A stretch of DNA of 64,000 nucleotides from Paracoccaceae bacterium. Its GTDB lineage: Bacteria; Pseudomonadota; Alphaproteobacteria; Rhodobacterales; Rhodobacteraceae. The DNA is taken from positions 1 to 64,000 of the forward strand of contig CACBXB010000002.1 in assembly GCA_902543185.1 (NCBI GenBank). The letters are read 5' to 3'. Position numbers and translations under genes: made by a program. The stretch's first letter is position 1. The number at the start of each line of letters is the position of its first letter. The notes under the pieces were generated by a model. It was not told the DNA's origin, made no database searches, and worked only from the letters and a program-made list of their open reading frames with translations. Positions 47,342-56,532 of this stretch are shown here, one piece after another.

Positions 47342-48232
47342 TTACGCAATTTCGCGCCCGAGCGCGGCTGTGTAAATTTCAAACCAGGTTTGCCTATCTA
47401 ATTTAACCTCTAAGGCTTTTGAAATTGTCTCTATTCTAGCCAATGAGTTTGTTCCTAGTACGGGTAGAATATTAGCCGGGTGCGCGAGCAACCAAGCCAC
47501 AGCTATCGTACCCGGTTCGACGTCAAATATTTTACCTATACTGTCAAGTTGATTTAAAATCTTTTCGTTCGATTTCAAAAATAAGTCTCCTCCCGCTAAA
47601 GGAGACCATGCCATAATGGGAGTATTATTACTTTGGTGAAATGCGACATCTCCATTAGTGAAGCCATCGTGTGCTAGCACGCTTAACTCAATTTGATTGG
47701 TGACGAGTTTGTTTTTCATCCCAGTTTGCAATAAATTCCAATCCCAAGGTTTAAAGTTTGAAACACCCACATTTCTTACTTTCCCAGAGGCAATTATTTC
47801 ATCAAGAGCGGCACCAGTTTCAAAGTGGTTCATTAATGGGTCTGGCCTATGGAGCAAAAGCAAATCGATGTAATCGATACCCATAAGTTTTAAAGATGAG
47901 TCTACTGAATTTAGAATATGATCTCTTGACGTATCATAATACTTAACGCGGGCACTTTCATATCTACCCACTGGAGCTACGATATCGCATTTGGTAACAA
48001 TTTCCATTTTTTGACGGAGATTTGAACTTTTAAGCGCATTTCCTAGAATTTCTTCAGCTTCATAGCCGCCATAAATATCGGCCTGATCAAAGGAAGTTAT
48101 TCCTTGATATAAACAACTCGATATTTTATTGCGCACGTGATCAATCGATGTGTCTTCGTCATCACCCAATCTCCACATTCCGTATACCAAACGCGACATT
48201 GTAAGAGATGAACTGATTTTAATTCTTTCCAT
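47342..48232 (-). CDS. Aldo/keto reductase (SmoB-like candidate)
   Basis: A 296-residue AKR with the full catalytic tetrad: Asp and Tyr in SFDQADIYGGYEAEE, Lys in EIVTKCD, His in LLLLHRPDPL. In the sulfoquinovose monooxygenase pathway the AKR (SmoB) reduces 6-dehydroglucose to glucose with NADPH; a similar role fits here because the gene is joined to the SsuD-like monooxygenase gene (its start abuts that stop at 48232). Other AKR substrates remain possible. Confidence 0.82.
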   Translation of the reverse strand: MERIKISSSLTMSRLVYGMWRLGDDEDTSIDHVRNKISSCLYQGITSFDQADIYGGYEAEEILGNALKSSNLRQKMEIVTKCDIVAPVGRYESARVKYYDTSRDHILNSVDSSLKLMGIDYIDLLLLHRPDPLMNHFETGAALDEIIASGKVRNVGVSNFKPWDWNLLQTGMKNKLVTNQIELSVLAHDGFTNGDVAFHQSNNTPIMAWSPLAGGDLFLKSNEKILNQLDSIGKIFDVEPGTIAVAWLLAHPANILPVLGTNSLARIETISKALEVKLDRQTWFEIYTAALGREIA

Positions 48233-49386
48233 TAGTTACGCTCTCCTAGTCCTAATGGAGTTGAAGGTATATTATTGGGAACTCGGCCATATACATGCGG
48301 TAAAGAGCAAGTTTTTATGTTTGGCAAGACTTTCGAGCCAAAATGTTTGCATTCTTCAAGGTGGGGGTATCCAGATAAGATAAAAGACCGAATTCCTAAT
48401 TTCTGATACTGTTCTAATTCGCTCATCACTTGATCAGTTGATCCAACAATAGCAGCACCACATCCAGATCTTGCTCTACCCACTCCTGTCCAAAGATGAG
48501 GTTCGACATAACCGAATTCATCCGAAATTTGTCTATTTTTTGCTTGGTGAGAGACTCCCAATGAAGAGCTATCTTGAGCACGTTCTCTTATTTTTTTTCC
48601 GAAGTCATCTTCTAGCCTTGATACTATATACTCAGCATATTCTTTGGCTTCTATTTCGGTATCTCTAACAATCATATGAACACGTAGACCATAATCGAGG
48701 GTTCTATTATATTTTTCAGCCACCTCATTCACAGATTTCATCCGCCCAGTTATTTGTTCTCTTGGTTCAGGCCACATCAGATAGACATCACAATGCTGTC
48801 CGCATAACTCAAGAGCTGGTGGAGAATAGCCCCCAAAATAAAGCAGCGGTCCTCCAATTTGAAATGGCTTTGAAGGTTCTGTTGTGAGCCCTGAGAAGTT
48901 GTATATTTCACCTGCATAATTAATCTCATCTTGGATCCAGGCTTGTTTCAAAATTTCCACTACTTCTCGTGAGCGTTGATATCGATATCCACTTTCAGCT
49001 TTTTCCCCGGGAAAATCGGAACTAATAATGTTAATTGTCAAGCGACCTTTCATCATGTGATCCAAGGTGGCGATAGTTCGGGCAAGCATAATAGGTTGCA
49101 TTTCACCGCATCTTACTGCAGCAAGCATATTAATTTTTTCGGTTATTGGTGCGCAGCCAGCTACAAAGCTCAATGTGTCTTGTCCAACTTGATAAGATGA
49201 TGGGCATAGAATATTTCGGAATCCATAATTTTCTGCTTCTTTTACGATTGAACTACAATGTTCCCAGGAACTGCGAAGATTTCCATCAGGAACCCCTAAA
49301 AATTGGTAATCGTCGGAGCATAAAGCCGAGAACCAAGAAACTTCCGCAGCTCTTAAGTCAGCAGATGTTATTGGCACGACGGTCAT
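48232..49386 (-). CDS. SsuD-like FMN-dependent sulfonate monooxygenase (SmoC candidate)
   Basis: A 384-residue luciferase-like monooxygenase collinear with SsuD. Comparable stretches include PIMLARTIATLDHMMKGRL, LLYFGGYSPPALELCGQHCD and the C-terminal RSFILSGYPHLEE. SsuD enzymes cleave C-S bonds of sulfonates with FMNH2 and oxygen, releasing sulfite and an aldehyde. With the reductase and AKR downstream it forms a desulfonation operon of the SmoC-B-A kind. It is divergent from a GntR regulator across 90 bases. The actual sulfonate is not shown by sequence. Confidence 0.85.
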   Translation of the reverse strand: MTVVPITSADLRAAEVSWFSALCSDDYQFLGVPDGNLRSSWEHCSSIVKEAENYGFRNILCPSSYQVGQDTLSFVAGCAPITEKINMLAAVRCGEMQPIMLARTIATLDHMMKGRLTINIISSDFPGEKAESGYRYQRSREVVEILKQAWIQDEINYAGEIYNFSGLTTEPSKPFQIGGPLLYFGGYSPPALELCGQHCDVYLMWPEPREQITGRMKSVNEVAEKYNRTLDYGLRVHMIVRDTEIEAKEYAEYIVSRLEDDFGKKIRERAQDSSSLGVSHQAKNRQISDEFGYVEPHLWTGVGRARSGCGAAIVGSTDQVMSELEQYQKLGIRSFILSGYPHLEECKHFGSKVLPNIKTCSLPHVYGRVPNNIPSTPLGLGERN

Positions 49387-49476
49387 AGGCTTCCCCTTAT
49401 CTTAGGTCTTGCGTAGCATTCCAACATATGTAAATCAATGGTGTATCAATTTTGAAATTACTTACATTTTGAAAGC

Positions 49477-50178
49477 ATGTCCGAAGCCACCTCTTTACCA
49501 GTTTATATCCAAATTAGTGAAATGCTTATGCGAGAAATTATAGCTGGTCGTTTATTGGATGGAGAACGTCTTTTGCCCGAAAGAAATTTAGCTAAGTCAC
49601 TCAATATTTCTGTTGGAACATTGCGAAAAGCCTTACAAGACCTTGAACAAAAAGGTGCGCTATTTCGAAAACATGGTTCAGGTAATTATGTAAAATTCAA
49701 TACAAAGTTTGATTCCATTTACTCGTTTTTTAGAGTTGAATTAATTGATGGTGGAGGTTTGCCTTCTGCAAAAAATTTAGATATCAATTTGGTTCAAAAG
49801 CCAAAAACTGCACCGTTTTTTGGAGAATCAAATAAGTGCCTGCGGATTAGGCGATTACGTTTCCTCGACGACCAACCCTGCGTATTGGAAGAAATACACT
49901 TAGATTCTATGAAAACTAATGGGCATAAGTTTGATCAAATTTCACAGTCAGTTTATCTTTTTTATAAAGATATTTTAAATTTGCGCATCATGTCAGCTAA
50001 AGATAGTGCGACTTTACTTCCAGTTCCTTCTTGGGCACCAGAGGAATTTAAATTAGCGCATGACAATGAGACGGTTTGTATAGAGCGTTTGGCGAACGAC
50101 CAGTTTGGAGCGCCTGTTGAGTTTTCACGAAGTTGGATCGATACAAGTATTGCCCGCTATACGACGCGTATCAGTTAG
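49477..50178 (+). CDS. GntR-family regulator with UTRA domain
   Basis: A 233-residue regulator. Residues about 8-75 form the GntR winged helix (LLPERNLAKSLNISVGTLRKAL), and the rest resembles a UTRA effector domain, which often binds sugars or phospho-sugars. It is divergent from the monooxygenase operon and directly upstream of the Gfo/Idh/MocA gene (seven-base gap), so it probably controls both. ATGTAA and TTACAT half-sites flank the shared promoter region (49428-49472) as possible operator parts. Confidence 0.85.
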   Translation: MSEATSLPVYIQISEMLMREIIAGRLLDGERLLPERNLAKSLNISVGTLRKALQDLEQKGALFRKHGSGNYVKFNTKFDSIYSFFRVELIDGGGLPSAKNLDINLVQKPKTAPFFGESNKCLRIRRLRFLDDQPCVLEEIHLDSMKTNGHKFDQISQSVYLFYKDILNLRIMSAKDSATLLPVPSWAPEEFKLAHDNETVCIERLANDQFGAPVEFSRSWIDTSIARYTTRIS

Positions 50179-50185
50179 GAGTGTT

Positions 50186-51271
50186 ATGAAAAAAAGGTAT
50201 GGAATTATAGGCTGTGGAATGATGGGGCAGGAGCACCTTCGCAATATAAATTTAGTAGATGATGCTTTAACCTATGCTATTTATGAACCTAATCCAAATA
50301 TGCAGAAAATGGCACAAATACTTGCACCAGAGGCCAAGTTTTATGGCTCACTTGATCAAATTTTAAAAGACGAAAATATTGATTGCTGGTTAATAGTTTC
50401 GCCAAATCATCTTCATATGGAACAATTGGAAAAATTGGCAAGCGTACCTCATAAGCCAATTTTGGTGGAAAAGCCTTTATTCACTAACATCAATCATTTG
50501 GAGAAAGTAGAAAATTTTTTAGTTAAATACACAGCACCGGTTTGGGTAGCCATGGAATATCGATATATGCCACCAATAACAGAACTTATTAGGCAGCAAG
50601 AAAATGTGACTGGTGATATCAAAATGCTTTCTATCCGTGAACATAGATTTCCATTTCTTCCTAAAGTTGATAACTGGAACAGATTTAATAAAAATAGTGG
50701 CGGAACATTTGTTGAAAAATGCTGTCATTTTTTCGATTTGATGAGATTAATAACAAAGTCTAACCCAACTAAGATAATGGCAAGTGGGGGGCAGGCCGTT
50801 AACCACCTTAAAGAAAATTACTCGGGTTTGGTGCCTGATATTTGGGATCACGGATATGCTATTGTTGAGTTTGAAAATAATATGAAGGCAATGCTCGAAC
50901 TTTGCATGTTTGCTGAAGGAGCTAGGTATCAAGAAGAGATATCAGTCACGGGTGAGGCTGGTAAAATTGAGGCTTTTATTCCAGGACCTGACAGGCTTTG
51001 GCCAAAAAATCTTGGTACTCCTCCAATATCAAAAATAGTTATTAGCCCAAGAGATAAGTCTGGTTTAAAAGAACTAGAGGTGCCTGTGGATAAAAAGATA
51101 TTAGAAGCTGGAGATCATAATGGTTCCACGTTTTATCAGCATCAAAAATTCATGCTTGTGGTGGACGGAAAAATGTTGCCAGAAGTTACACTGGAAGATG
51201 GTATCTGGGCAGTTAGAATGGGCCATGCAGCGCAGGTTTCTGCCGAAACTGGAAAAGTGATTAGCTTCTAA
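50186..51271 (+). CDS. Gfo/Idh/MocA-family NAD(P)-dependent protein
   Basis: A 361-residue protein with N-terminal Rossmann motif GIIGCGMMG, the EKP catalytic-Lys motif (ILVEKPLF) and the substrate-domain motif GGTFVEKCCHFFD. Family members oxidise sugars or inositols; some branches (GH109, GH188) are NAD-dependent glycoside hydrolases, including sulfoquinovosidases. The start at the ATG at 50186 has TAGGAG upstream; a longer frame from 50105 lies inside the GntR gene and is rejected. Its pairing with the GntR gene opposite the monooxygenase operon makes an SQ-glycosidase or dehydrogenase role worth testing. Confidence 0.82.
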   Translation: MKKRYGIIGCGMMGQEHLRNINLVDDALTYAIYEPNPNMQKMAQILAPEAKFYGSLDQILKDENIDCWLIVSPNHLHMEQLEKLASVPHKPILVEKPLFTNINHLEKVENFLVKYTAPVWVAMEYRYMPPITELIRQQENVTGDIKMLSIREHRFPFLPKVDNWNRFNKNSGGTFVEKCCHFFDLMRLITKSNPTKIMASGGQAVNHLKENYSGLVPDIWDHGYAIVEFENNMKAMLELCMFAEGARYQEEISVTGEAGKIEAFIPGPDRLWPKNLGTPPISKIVISPRDKSGLKELEVPVDKKILEAGDHNGSTFYQHQKFMLVVDGKMLPEVTLEDGIWAVRMGHAAQVSAETGKVISF

Positions 51272-51314
51272 AGTTACTAATTTGCAATCATACTCTCGGG
51301 TTAATGACTTTAGA

Positions 51315-51749
51315 TTAAATTTCGATTAATTTTAATGCATCACGCATTTTCTCAGGGATAGGTGTAGGCCTTCTATTTTTACAATCTACGAGAACTTGGG
51401 CAAAAAAACCTAGGGCAAAACACAATTTATCCTCTGCTCTAAAAAGCCCTGCCTGATATATCCATGATGTATTGCCAATTTTTTTTATTCTTAAGCCCAC
51501 TGCTATTTTATCTGGATACGCAGCTTCGGAAAAGTAGCGACAGCCACTTTCAACTACCATAAATTCTAGATATTTATGTTCTTGATTAAAGAAGCCATGG
51601 TTTCTCTGCCAGTCAGTAACAGCTGTGTCTATTAGTGCATAATGGACAATATTGTTCATATGGCCGTAGGCATCGTTATCCATCCATCTTGTTGGCATCT
51701 CAATAAAGGTGGGAAACTCTTCTCTTGGAAGTTGTTTGTGTTGTGTCAT
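51315..51749 (-). CDS. Acyl-CoA thioesterase, YbgC/4HBT hotdog family
   Basis: A 144-residue hotdog protein with the 4-hydroxybenzoyl-CoA thioesterase motif RWMDNDAYGHMNNIVHY carrying the catalytic Asp. Such enzymes hydrolyse acyl-CoA. It converges with the Gfo/Idh/MocA gene and is divergent from the short-chain dehydrogenase, whose similarity to hydroxyacyl-CoA dehydrogenases suggests a fatty or branched acyl-CoA context. Confidence 0.82.
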   Translation of the reverse strand: MTQHKQLPREEFPTFIEMPTRWMDNDAYGHMNNIVHYALIDTAVTDWQRNHGFFNQEHKYLEFMVVESGCRYFSEAAYPDKIAVGLRIKKIGNTSWIYQAGLFRAEDKLCFALGFFAQVLVDCKNRRPTPIPEKMRDALKLIEI

Positions 51750-51854
51750 TTCTGTATCCTAGCGCAAATATATGTATAGATCACTTAGCGCGTCTAAAAT
51801 TTAGCCAAAAGAAAGGATTTGTATAGTAAATAAGAAAATATGGTGAGATGATAA

Positions 51855-52622
51855 ATGGAAATAAATGGAAAAGTATCAGCTGTAGTTACCGGTGGCGCCT
51901 CCGGTTTGGGTGAAGCAACTTCGCGAATGTTGTCATCCATGGGCGCAAAGGTAGCTATTTTTGACTTAGACGCTGATAAAGGTTTAGCGATTTCGAAAGA
52001 AATAAATTCGGATTTTTACAAAGTCGATGTATCGGATGTTAATTGCGTAAAACAAGCAGTTTTATCTTTTTCGAAGCAAAATGAAGGAATTCAGATTGTC
52101 GTAAATTGTGCGGGTATAGGTCCAGCAGCAAAAACTGTTTCACGAGGGGAAGCTCATTCCAACGAATTATTTGCTAAAGTGATTAACATTAATTTAATTG
52201 GTTCCTTTAATGTAGCTTCTATATGTGGGGCTGAAATGGTCAAAAATAGGGAGTATTCGGAGGATGGATTTAGAGGTGTTATAGTGAATACAGCGTCGGT
52301 TGCCGCTTATGATGGGCAGATAGGTCAGGTTGCATACTCAGCTTCCAAAGGCGGTATTGTTGGAATGACACTTCCAATGGCAAGAGACCTTTCTGATAAA
52401 GGTATTCGTGTCTGTTCGATTGCGCCTGGATTATTTTTGACACCACTTTTAGAAAGTTTGCCTGAAGAAATTCGAGAATCTCTGGGAAAACAGGTCCCAT
52501 TTCCATCACGATTAGGAAAACCAGCAGAATTTTCTAAATTAGTGGTTCAGATTATTGAAAATGACATGCTGAATGGAGAGGTTATACGTCTAGACGGAGC
52601 AATAAGAATGGCTCCGCGCTAG
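51855..52622 (+). CDS. Short-chain dehydrogenase, HSD10-like 3-hydroxyacyl-CoA dehydrogenase
   Basis: A 255-residue SDR: NAD motif TGGASGLGEATS, DLDAD acidic residue favouring NAD, NCAG, Ser in NTASVAAYDGQ, and YSASKGG. The C-terminal APGLFLTPLLESLPEE and the closing RLDGAIRMAPR are characteristic of type 2/HSD10 3-hydroxyacyl-CoA dehydrogenases acting on short branched acyl-CoAs (isoleucine breakdown). The substrate is inferred from similarity. Confidence 0.8.
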   Translation: MEINGKVSAVVTGGASGLGEATSRMLSSMGAKVAIFDLDADKGLAISKEINSDFYKVDVSDVNCVKQAVLSFSKQNEGIQIVVNCAGIGPAAKTVSRGEAHSNELFAKVININLIGSFNVASICGAEMVKNREYSEDGFRGVIVNTASVAAYDGQIGQVAYSASKGGIVGMTLPMARDLSDKGIRVCSIAPGLFLTPLLESLPEEIRESLGKQVPFPSRLGKPAEFSKLVVQIIENDMLNGEVIRLDGAIRMAPR

Positions 52623-52645
52623 GTAGTTTTAATCAACTTGAATGA

Positions 52646-53788
52646 CTAGCGTTCTTTTACATATGGTTGCCCGCCTGCCCGAGGAGGAATAGCTTTTCCA
52701 ACAAACCCAGCCAAAACCACTACTGTTAGGACATAAGGAAGTGATTGTATGAAGACGACAGGGATTTTAATTTGGCTGCTAGCTCCAGTATTCCAAACTG
52801 AGAAAACAATCATTAATGCAATAGTTGAGATTCCAAGGGCTAAACCTCCAAGGACCACTTTGTCTAAATAATCCTTTCTCCAAATATAGCTCATCAACCC
52901 TAGCGCTATGAGTATTAGAAATCCACTCAGTGACCAAGCTGGTAATAGTATGTTCTGAAATCGAGTATCTACTGCGAAGAAAAAACCAAATAATAAACAT
53001 GCGCTAAGTGCATACCAAGGACGCCACTTCGCAAAGATTAAGGCTGCTAGTGCAATAAAACCACGTCCCGCAGACATATCTTTTGTAAAGTTAGCCTGAA
53101 GGGAAGTTGCAATATATGCACCCGCAATGCCGCACAAAATTCCCCCTATAATAACTGCACTGTACCGCAATCCTACAACTGATATTCCCGCTGTATCAAC
53201 TGCAGCAGGATTTTCGCCAACAGCGCGTAAGCGAAGTCCATATCTCGTTTTGTAAAGTATAAACCATGATAAAGGCACAGTAAGCAGTGCAACATAAACA
53301 AGAAGAGAGTGTCCGGAAAAAAGTTCTGAGTAAAGCTGCATTAATGGACCCGCATCATTAATTTCTTTTGACGACGTAGCCCCTGGAAAGTTTATTGGTT
53401 CGAACCTGCCGCCCGACTTTAAAGGTGGCGTTCGACCTCCTTGTCCAAACAAATCTTGCGCTATTACGACGGTTAGGCCTGCTGCTAGAAAATTTATGGC
53501 TACGCCTGATATAATTTGATCGCCTCGAAGTGTAATCGATGCTAATCCGTGAAGTAATGATAGCATAATTGACGCTAATATGCCTGCTAAAAGACCTAGC
53601 CAAACAGATCCTGTTATTGCTGCGAATGCTGCAGACACAAACGCTGCAGCTAAAAGTTTTCCTTCGAGCCCAATGTCAAAAATACCTGCGCGTTCAGAAA
53701 ATAAGCCCGCCAAGCACACCAATAATAAAGGTGTTGCGAGGCGCAATGAACTATCTAAAACCTGAAGTAGGGTTAAAAAGTCAATCAT
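52646..53788 (-). CDS. Nucleoside-type ABC transporter permease (second subunit)
   Basis: A 380-residue inner-membrane permease of the branched-chain/ribose-type family that partners BMP binding proteins (N-terminal LVCLAGLFSERAGIFDIGLEGKL; later NPAAVDTAGISVVGLRY). About nine to ten helices. It overlaps the upstream permease gene by four bases and ends the transporter operon. Purine nucleosides are the likely cargo by family precedent. Confidence 0.87.
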   Translation of the reverse strand: MIDFLTLLQVLDSSLRLATPLLLVCLAGLFSERAGIFDIGLEGKLLAAAFVSAAFAAITGSVWLGLLAGILASIMLSLLHGLASITLRGDQIISGVAINFLAAGLTVVIAQDLFGQGGRTPPLKSGGRFEPINFPGATSSKEINDAGPLMQLYSELFSGHSLLVYVALLTVPLSWFILYKTRYGLRLRAVGENPAAVDTAGISVVGLRYSAVIIGGILCGIAGAYIATSLQANFTKDMSAGRGFIALAALIFAKWRPWYALSACLLFGFFFAVDTRFQNILLPAWSLSGFLILIALGLMSYIWRKDYLDKVVLGGLALGISTIALMIVFSVWNTGASSQIKIPVVFIQSLPYVLTVVVLAGFVGKAIPPRAGGQPYVKER

Positions 53789-54888
53789 TCTTTTGCCTTC
53801 TGAACAGACATAAAAAACCTTTCAAGTGGAGCTCTCACCATCAAACTTAGGGCTCCCGTAAATAGTATCACCAAAGCTTGAATCACTACTATTAGTTCAC
53901 GGGGTATTTTGGTCCAAAGGGCTAATTCGGCACCGCCTTGGTATAGAAAGCCAAATAATAAGGCAGCCAGTAGAACACCTAACGGATGGCTCCGGCCCAT
54001 TAGAGCGACTGCGATGCCAATAAAACCCGCACCTTCGGTAAAATTCAGAATAAGCCGCTCACTTTCCCCTTGCGTGGTATTAATTGCCATCATTCCACAT
54101 AATGCACCTGATATCATCATCGCTATCATTATTATTTTGACTGGTCTAACACCTGCATAGCGCGCCGCTGGTCCAGATTTCCCCAAAGCTCTAATTTCAT
54201 ATCCTAGTGGAGAGCGCCAAATCAGATACCAAACGGCAATGCATGCCAAAAGTGCAATAAAAAAACTCACATTTGCAGGAGCAGATCTGAAAGCTTTTTC
54301 AAACCCAAATAAGCTCGCCAGATCTTGGAAGGTGGGAAGATGAGTAGTTGATGGAAAGTTGGCGGATGCAGGATCCATGCTTCCTTTTGGTTTTAAAACG
54401 TCTACCAAAAAGAAATTTAAAACCCCTGCCGCGATGAAATTAAACATAATAGTGGTAATTACGATATGGCTGCCTCTTTTTGCCTGCAGATAAGCAGGTA
54501 AACCTGCCCAAATCATACCAAAAAGAGCAGCTCCGATCGAAGCACCAACTATGGCTAATGTCCAGTGTGGCCATGGAATAAACAAGCATACAAGGGCTAC
54601 TCCCAAGCCTCCGATCATAGCTTGGCCTTCGCCTCCAATATTAAAAAGTGCTGCATGAAAAGCCACTGAAACGGCAAGGCCAGTAAAAATAAAATTTGTT
54701 GTGTAATACAGCATATAGCCCCAGCCTGCAGATCGAAGCAATGTGCCTTCAATCATAAGATTTAGGGCTGCTATCGGGCTTTCACCAATTGCTATAATGA
54801 GTAATGCAGATAAAAAAGCTGCTAAAAACAAAGACAACAAGGGCACGATTATTATATCGACCCATCTTGGCATTATATCCATTTGCAT
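53785..54888 (-). CDS. Nucleoside-type ABC transporter permease (first subunit)
   Basis: A 367-residue permease of the same family (FHAALFNIGGEGQAMIGGLG near residue 80; GKSGPAARYAGVRPVKII near 230). With the next subunit it forms the heterodimeric channel. It lies 34 bases after the ATPase gene and is coupled to the second permease by a four-base overlap. Confidence 0.87.
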   Translation of the reverse strand: MQMDIMPRWVDIIIVPLLSLFLAAFLSALLIIAIGESPIAALNLMIEGTLLRSAGWGYMLYYTTNFIFTGLAVSVAFHAALFNIGGEGQAMIGGLGVALVCLFIPWPHWTLAIVGASIGAALFGMIWAGLPAYLQAKRGSHIVITTIMFNFIAAGVLNFFLVDVLKPKGSMDPASANFPSTTHLPTFQDLASLFGFEKAFRSAPANVSFFIALLACIAVWYLIWRSPLGYEIRALGKSGPAARYAGVRPVKIIMIAMMISGALCGMMAINTTQGESERLILNFTEGAGFIGIAVALMGRSHPLGVLLAALLFGFLYQGGAELALWTKIPRELIVVIQALVILFTGALSLMVRAPLERFFMSVQKAKE

Positions 54889-54922
54889 GCTCCACTACAG
54901 TCATTTTTAGGATTAAGATATA

Positions 54923-56464
54923 TCATTGAGCCGCTTTCTCAGAAACACCAGCCATCAAAAGCCCCAGTTCTTTTTCATTTGTATTTGCCGGGTTTCTCTC
55001 ACCCATAATCTCTCCATCGAACATGACAAGTACTCTATCTGACAGGGACAATATTTCATCCAATTCTACGGAAATAAGCAAAATAGCTTTTCCTTGGTCG
55101 CGTAGTGCAACAATTTGTTGATGTATAAATTCAATAGCACCAATATCAACTCCCCTTGTTGGTTGTCCCACAAGCAGCAAGTCTGGATTCCGCTCAATTT
55201 CACGAGCCAAAACTATTTTTTGTTGATTTCCACCTGAAAAATTTTTTGCGGTTAGTCTTGGGTTAGGAGGACGAACATCGAACCGCTTCATTTTCTCTTC
55301 GGTTTCTCTTCGAATTGCATTATTGTCCATAAAAAATCGATTTGCTTGGTTGGATTTTTCTCGGTGATAACCAAAAACTGCATTCTCCCATGCCATGAAG
55401 TCCATTATTAGACCTTCACGTTGCCTATCCTCGGGTACATGTGCCATTCCTAGTGCCCGTCTTGCCTGACCATCACCAGATACACTGGTTGATAGGTCTA
55501 TTTCTGATCCATTTAATTTAATAATACCCGTAGCGGCGCTATAGCCCCCCAAAACCTGTAAAAGTTCTGACTGACCATTACCCGCGACACCAGCAATACC
55601 AAGTATTTCCCCGGCTTTAACAGTCAGGTTAATATTTTTTAACCTTTGCACGTCAAAATCATCGACCATATTTAGGTTTTGTATTTCAAGAACTGGCTTT
55701 GTGGGCTTTGCAGGCGCTTTATCAACGCGAAGAAGAACTTTTCTTCCAACCATAAGTTCTGCCAAATCCTCAGGTGTAGTATCGACAGTTCTCAAGGTGG
55801 CTGTCATTTCGCCCTGACGCATTACGCTCACTGTGTCTGTAATGTCCATAATTTCCCGGAGCTTATGAGTGATTAAAATAATTGTCTTTCCTTCTTCGCG
55901 TAGCCGCTTGAGTATTCTGAAAAGCTGGTCCGCCTCAGCTGGTGTTAAAACGCCTGTAGGTTCATCCAAAATTAAAATATTTGCTTGTCGGTAAAGAGCT
56001 TTAAGAATTTCTACTCGTTGCTGCATTCCAACCCCAATATCCTCAATTATAGCATCAGGATCTACATTAAGCTCATATTCTGCTGCTAATGCTGCAAGTT
56101 CTGCTCTGGCTTTGCCAAGAGATGGGGACAAAAGAGCTCCACTTTCTGCACCGAGAACAATATTTTCAAGAACCGAAAAGTTCTCAACTAGCTTAAAATG
56201 TTGGAACACCATTCCGATTCCTGCAGCTATTGCCGCTTGGCTATCCGGTATGGAAATTTTTTTACCATCAACAAAAATTTCCCCTGCATCAGCCTTGTAA
56301 AATCCGTATAAAATGGACATTAAGGTTGACTTTCCAGCACCATTTTCTCCGATAATTCCATGAATTGTTCCAGGCATAACTCGGATAGTAATATCTTTGT
56401 TTGCTTGAACAGGACCAAAGGATTTAGATATTTTTCTTAATTCAATCGCTGGGTTTTTAGTCAT
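54923..56464 (-). CDS. Nucleoside-type ABC transporter double ATPase
   Basis: A 513-residue protein with two ABC domains. The first has Walker A GENGAGKST, signature-equivalent IGVGMQQRVEILKAL and Walker B ILILDEPTGVLTP. The second has a changed Walker A (GVAGNGQSELLQ) and FSGGNQQKIVLAREI, with Gln in place of the catalytic Glu (LLVGQPTRGVD), the usual asymmetry of this family. It energises the two permeases downstream. Confidence 0.9.
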   Translation of the reverse strand: MTKNPAIELRKISKSFGPVQANKDITIRVMPGTIHGIIGENGAGKSTLMSILYGFYKADAGEIFVDGKKISIPDSQAAIAAGIGMVFQHFKLVENFSVLENIVLGAESGALLSPSLGKARAELAALAAEYELNVDPDAIIEDIGVGMQQRVEILKALYRQANILILDEPTGVLTPAEADQLFRILKRLREEGKTIILITHKLREIMDITDTVSVMRQGEMTATLRTVDTTPEDLAELMVGRKVLLRVDKAPAKPTKPVLEIQNLNMVDDFDVQRLKNINLTVKAGEILGIAGVAGNGQSELLQVLGGYSAATGIIKLNGSEIDLSTSVSGDGQARRALGMAHVPEDRQREGLIMDFMAWENAVFGYHREKSNQANRFFMDNNAIRRETEEKMKRFDVRPPNPRLTAKNFSGGNQQKIVLAREIERNPDLLLVGQPTRGVDIGAIEFIHQQIVALRDQGKAILLISVELDEILSLSDRVLVMFDGEIMGERNPANTNEKELGLLMAGVSEKAAQ

Positions 56465-56483
56465 TTATTTCTCAATTTAATAT

Positions 56484-56513
56484 AAAAACCGCACCTGAAT
56501 TGGTGCGGTTTTT
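56484..56513 (-). terminator. Rho-independent-type hairpin after the BMP binding-protein gene
   Basis: AAAAACCGCACC pairs with GGTGCGGTTTTT around a six-base loop, giving a 12-bp stem with T tracts on either strand. It sits between the binding-protein gene and the ATPase gene of one operon, so it must be leaky for the rest of the operon to be expressed. Confidence 0.8.
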
Positions 56514-56532
56514 ACTAGTATTTTTAAACCTA

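Noticed and set aside
50105-50185. N-terminal extension of the Gfo/Idh/MocA gene overlapping the GntR gene, possible frameshifted fusion
   Set aside because: The ATG at 50186 has an AGGAG site and starts exactly at the Rossmann strand; the extension is GntR sequence read in another frame.
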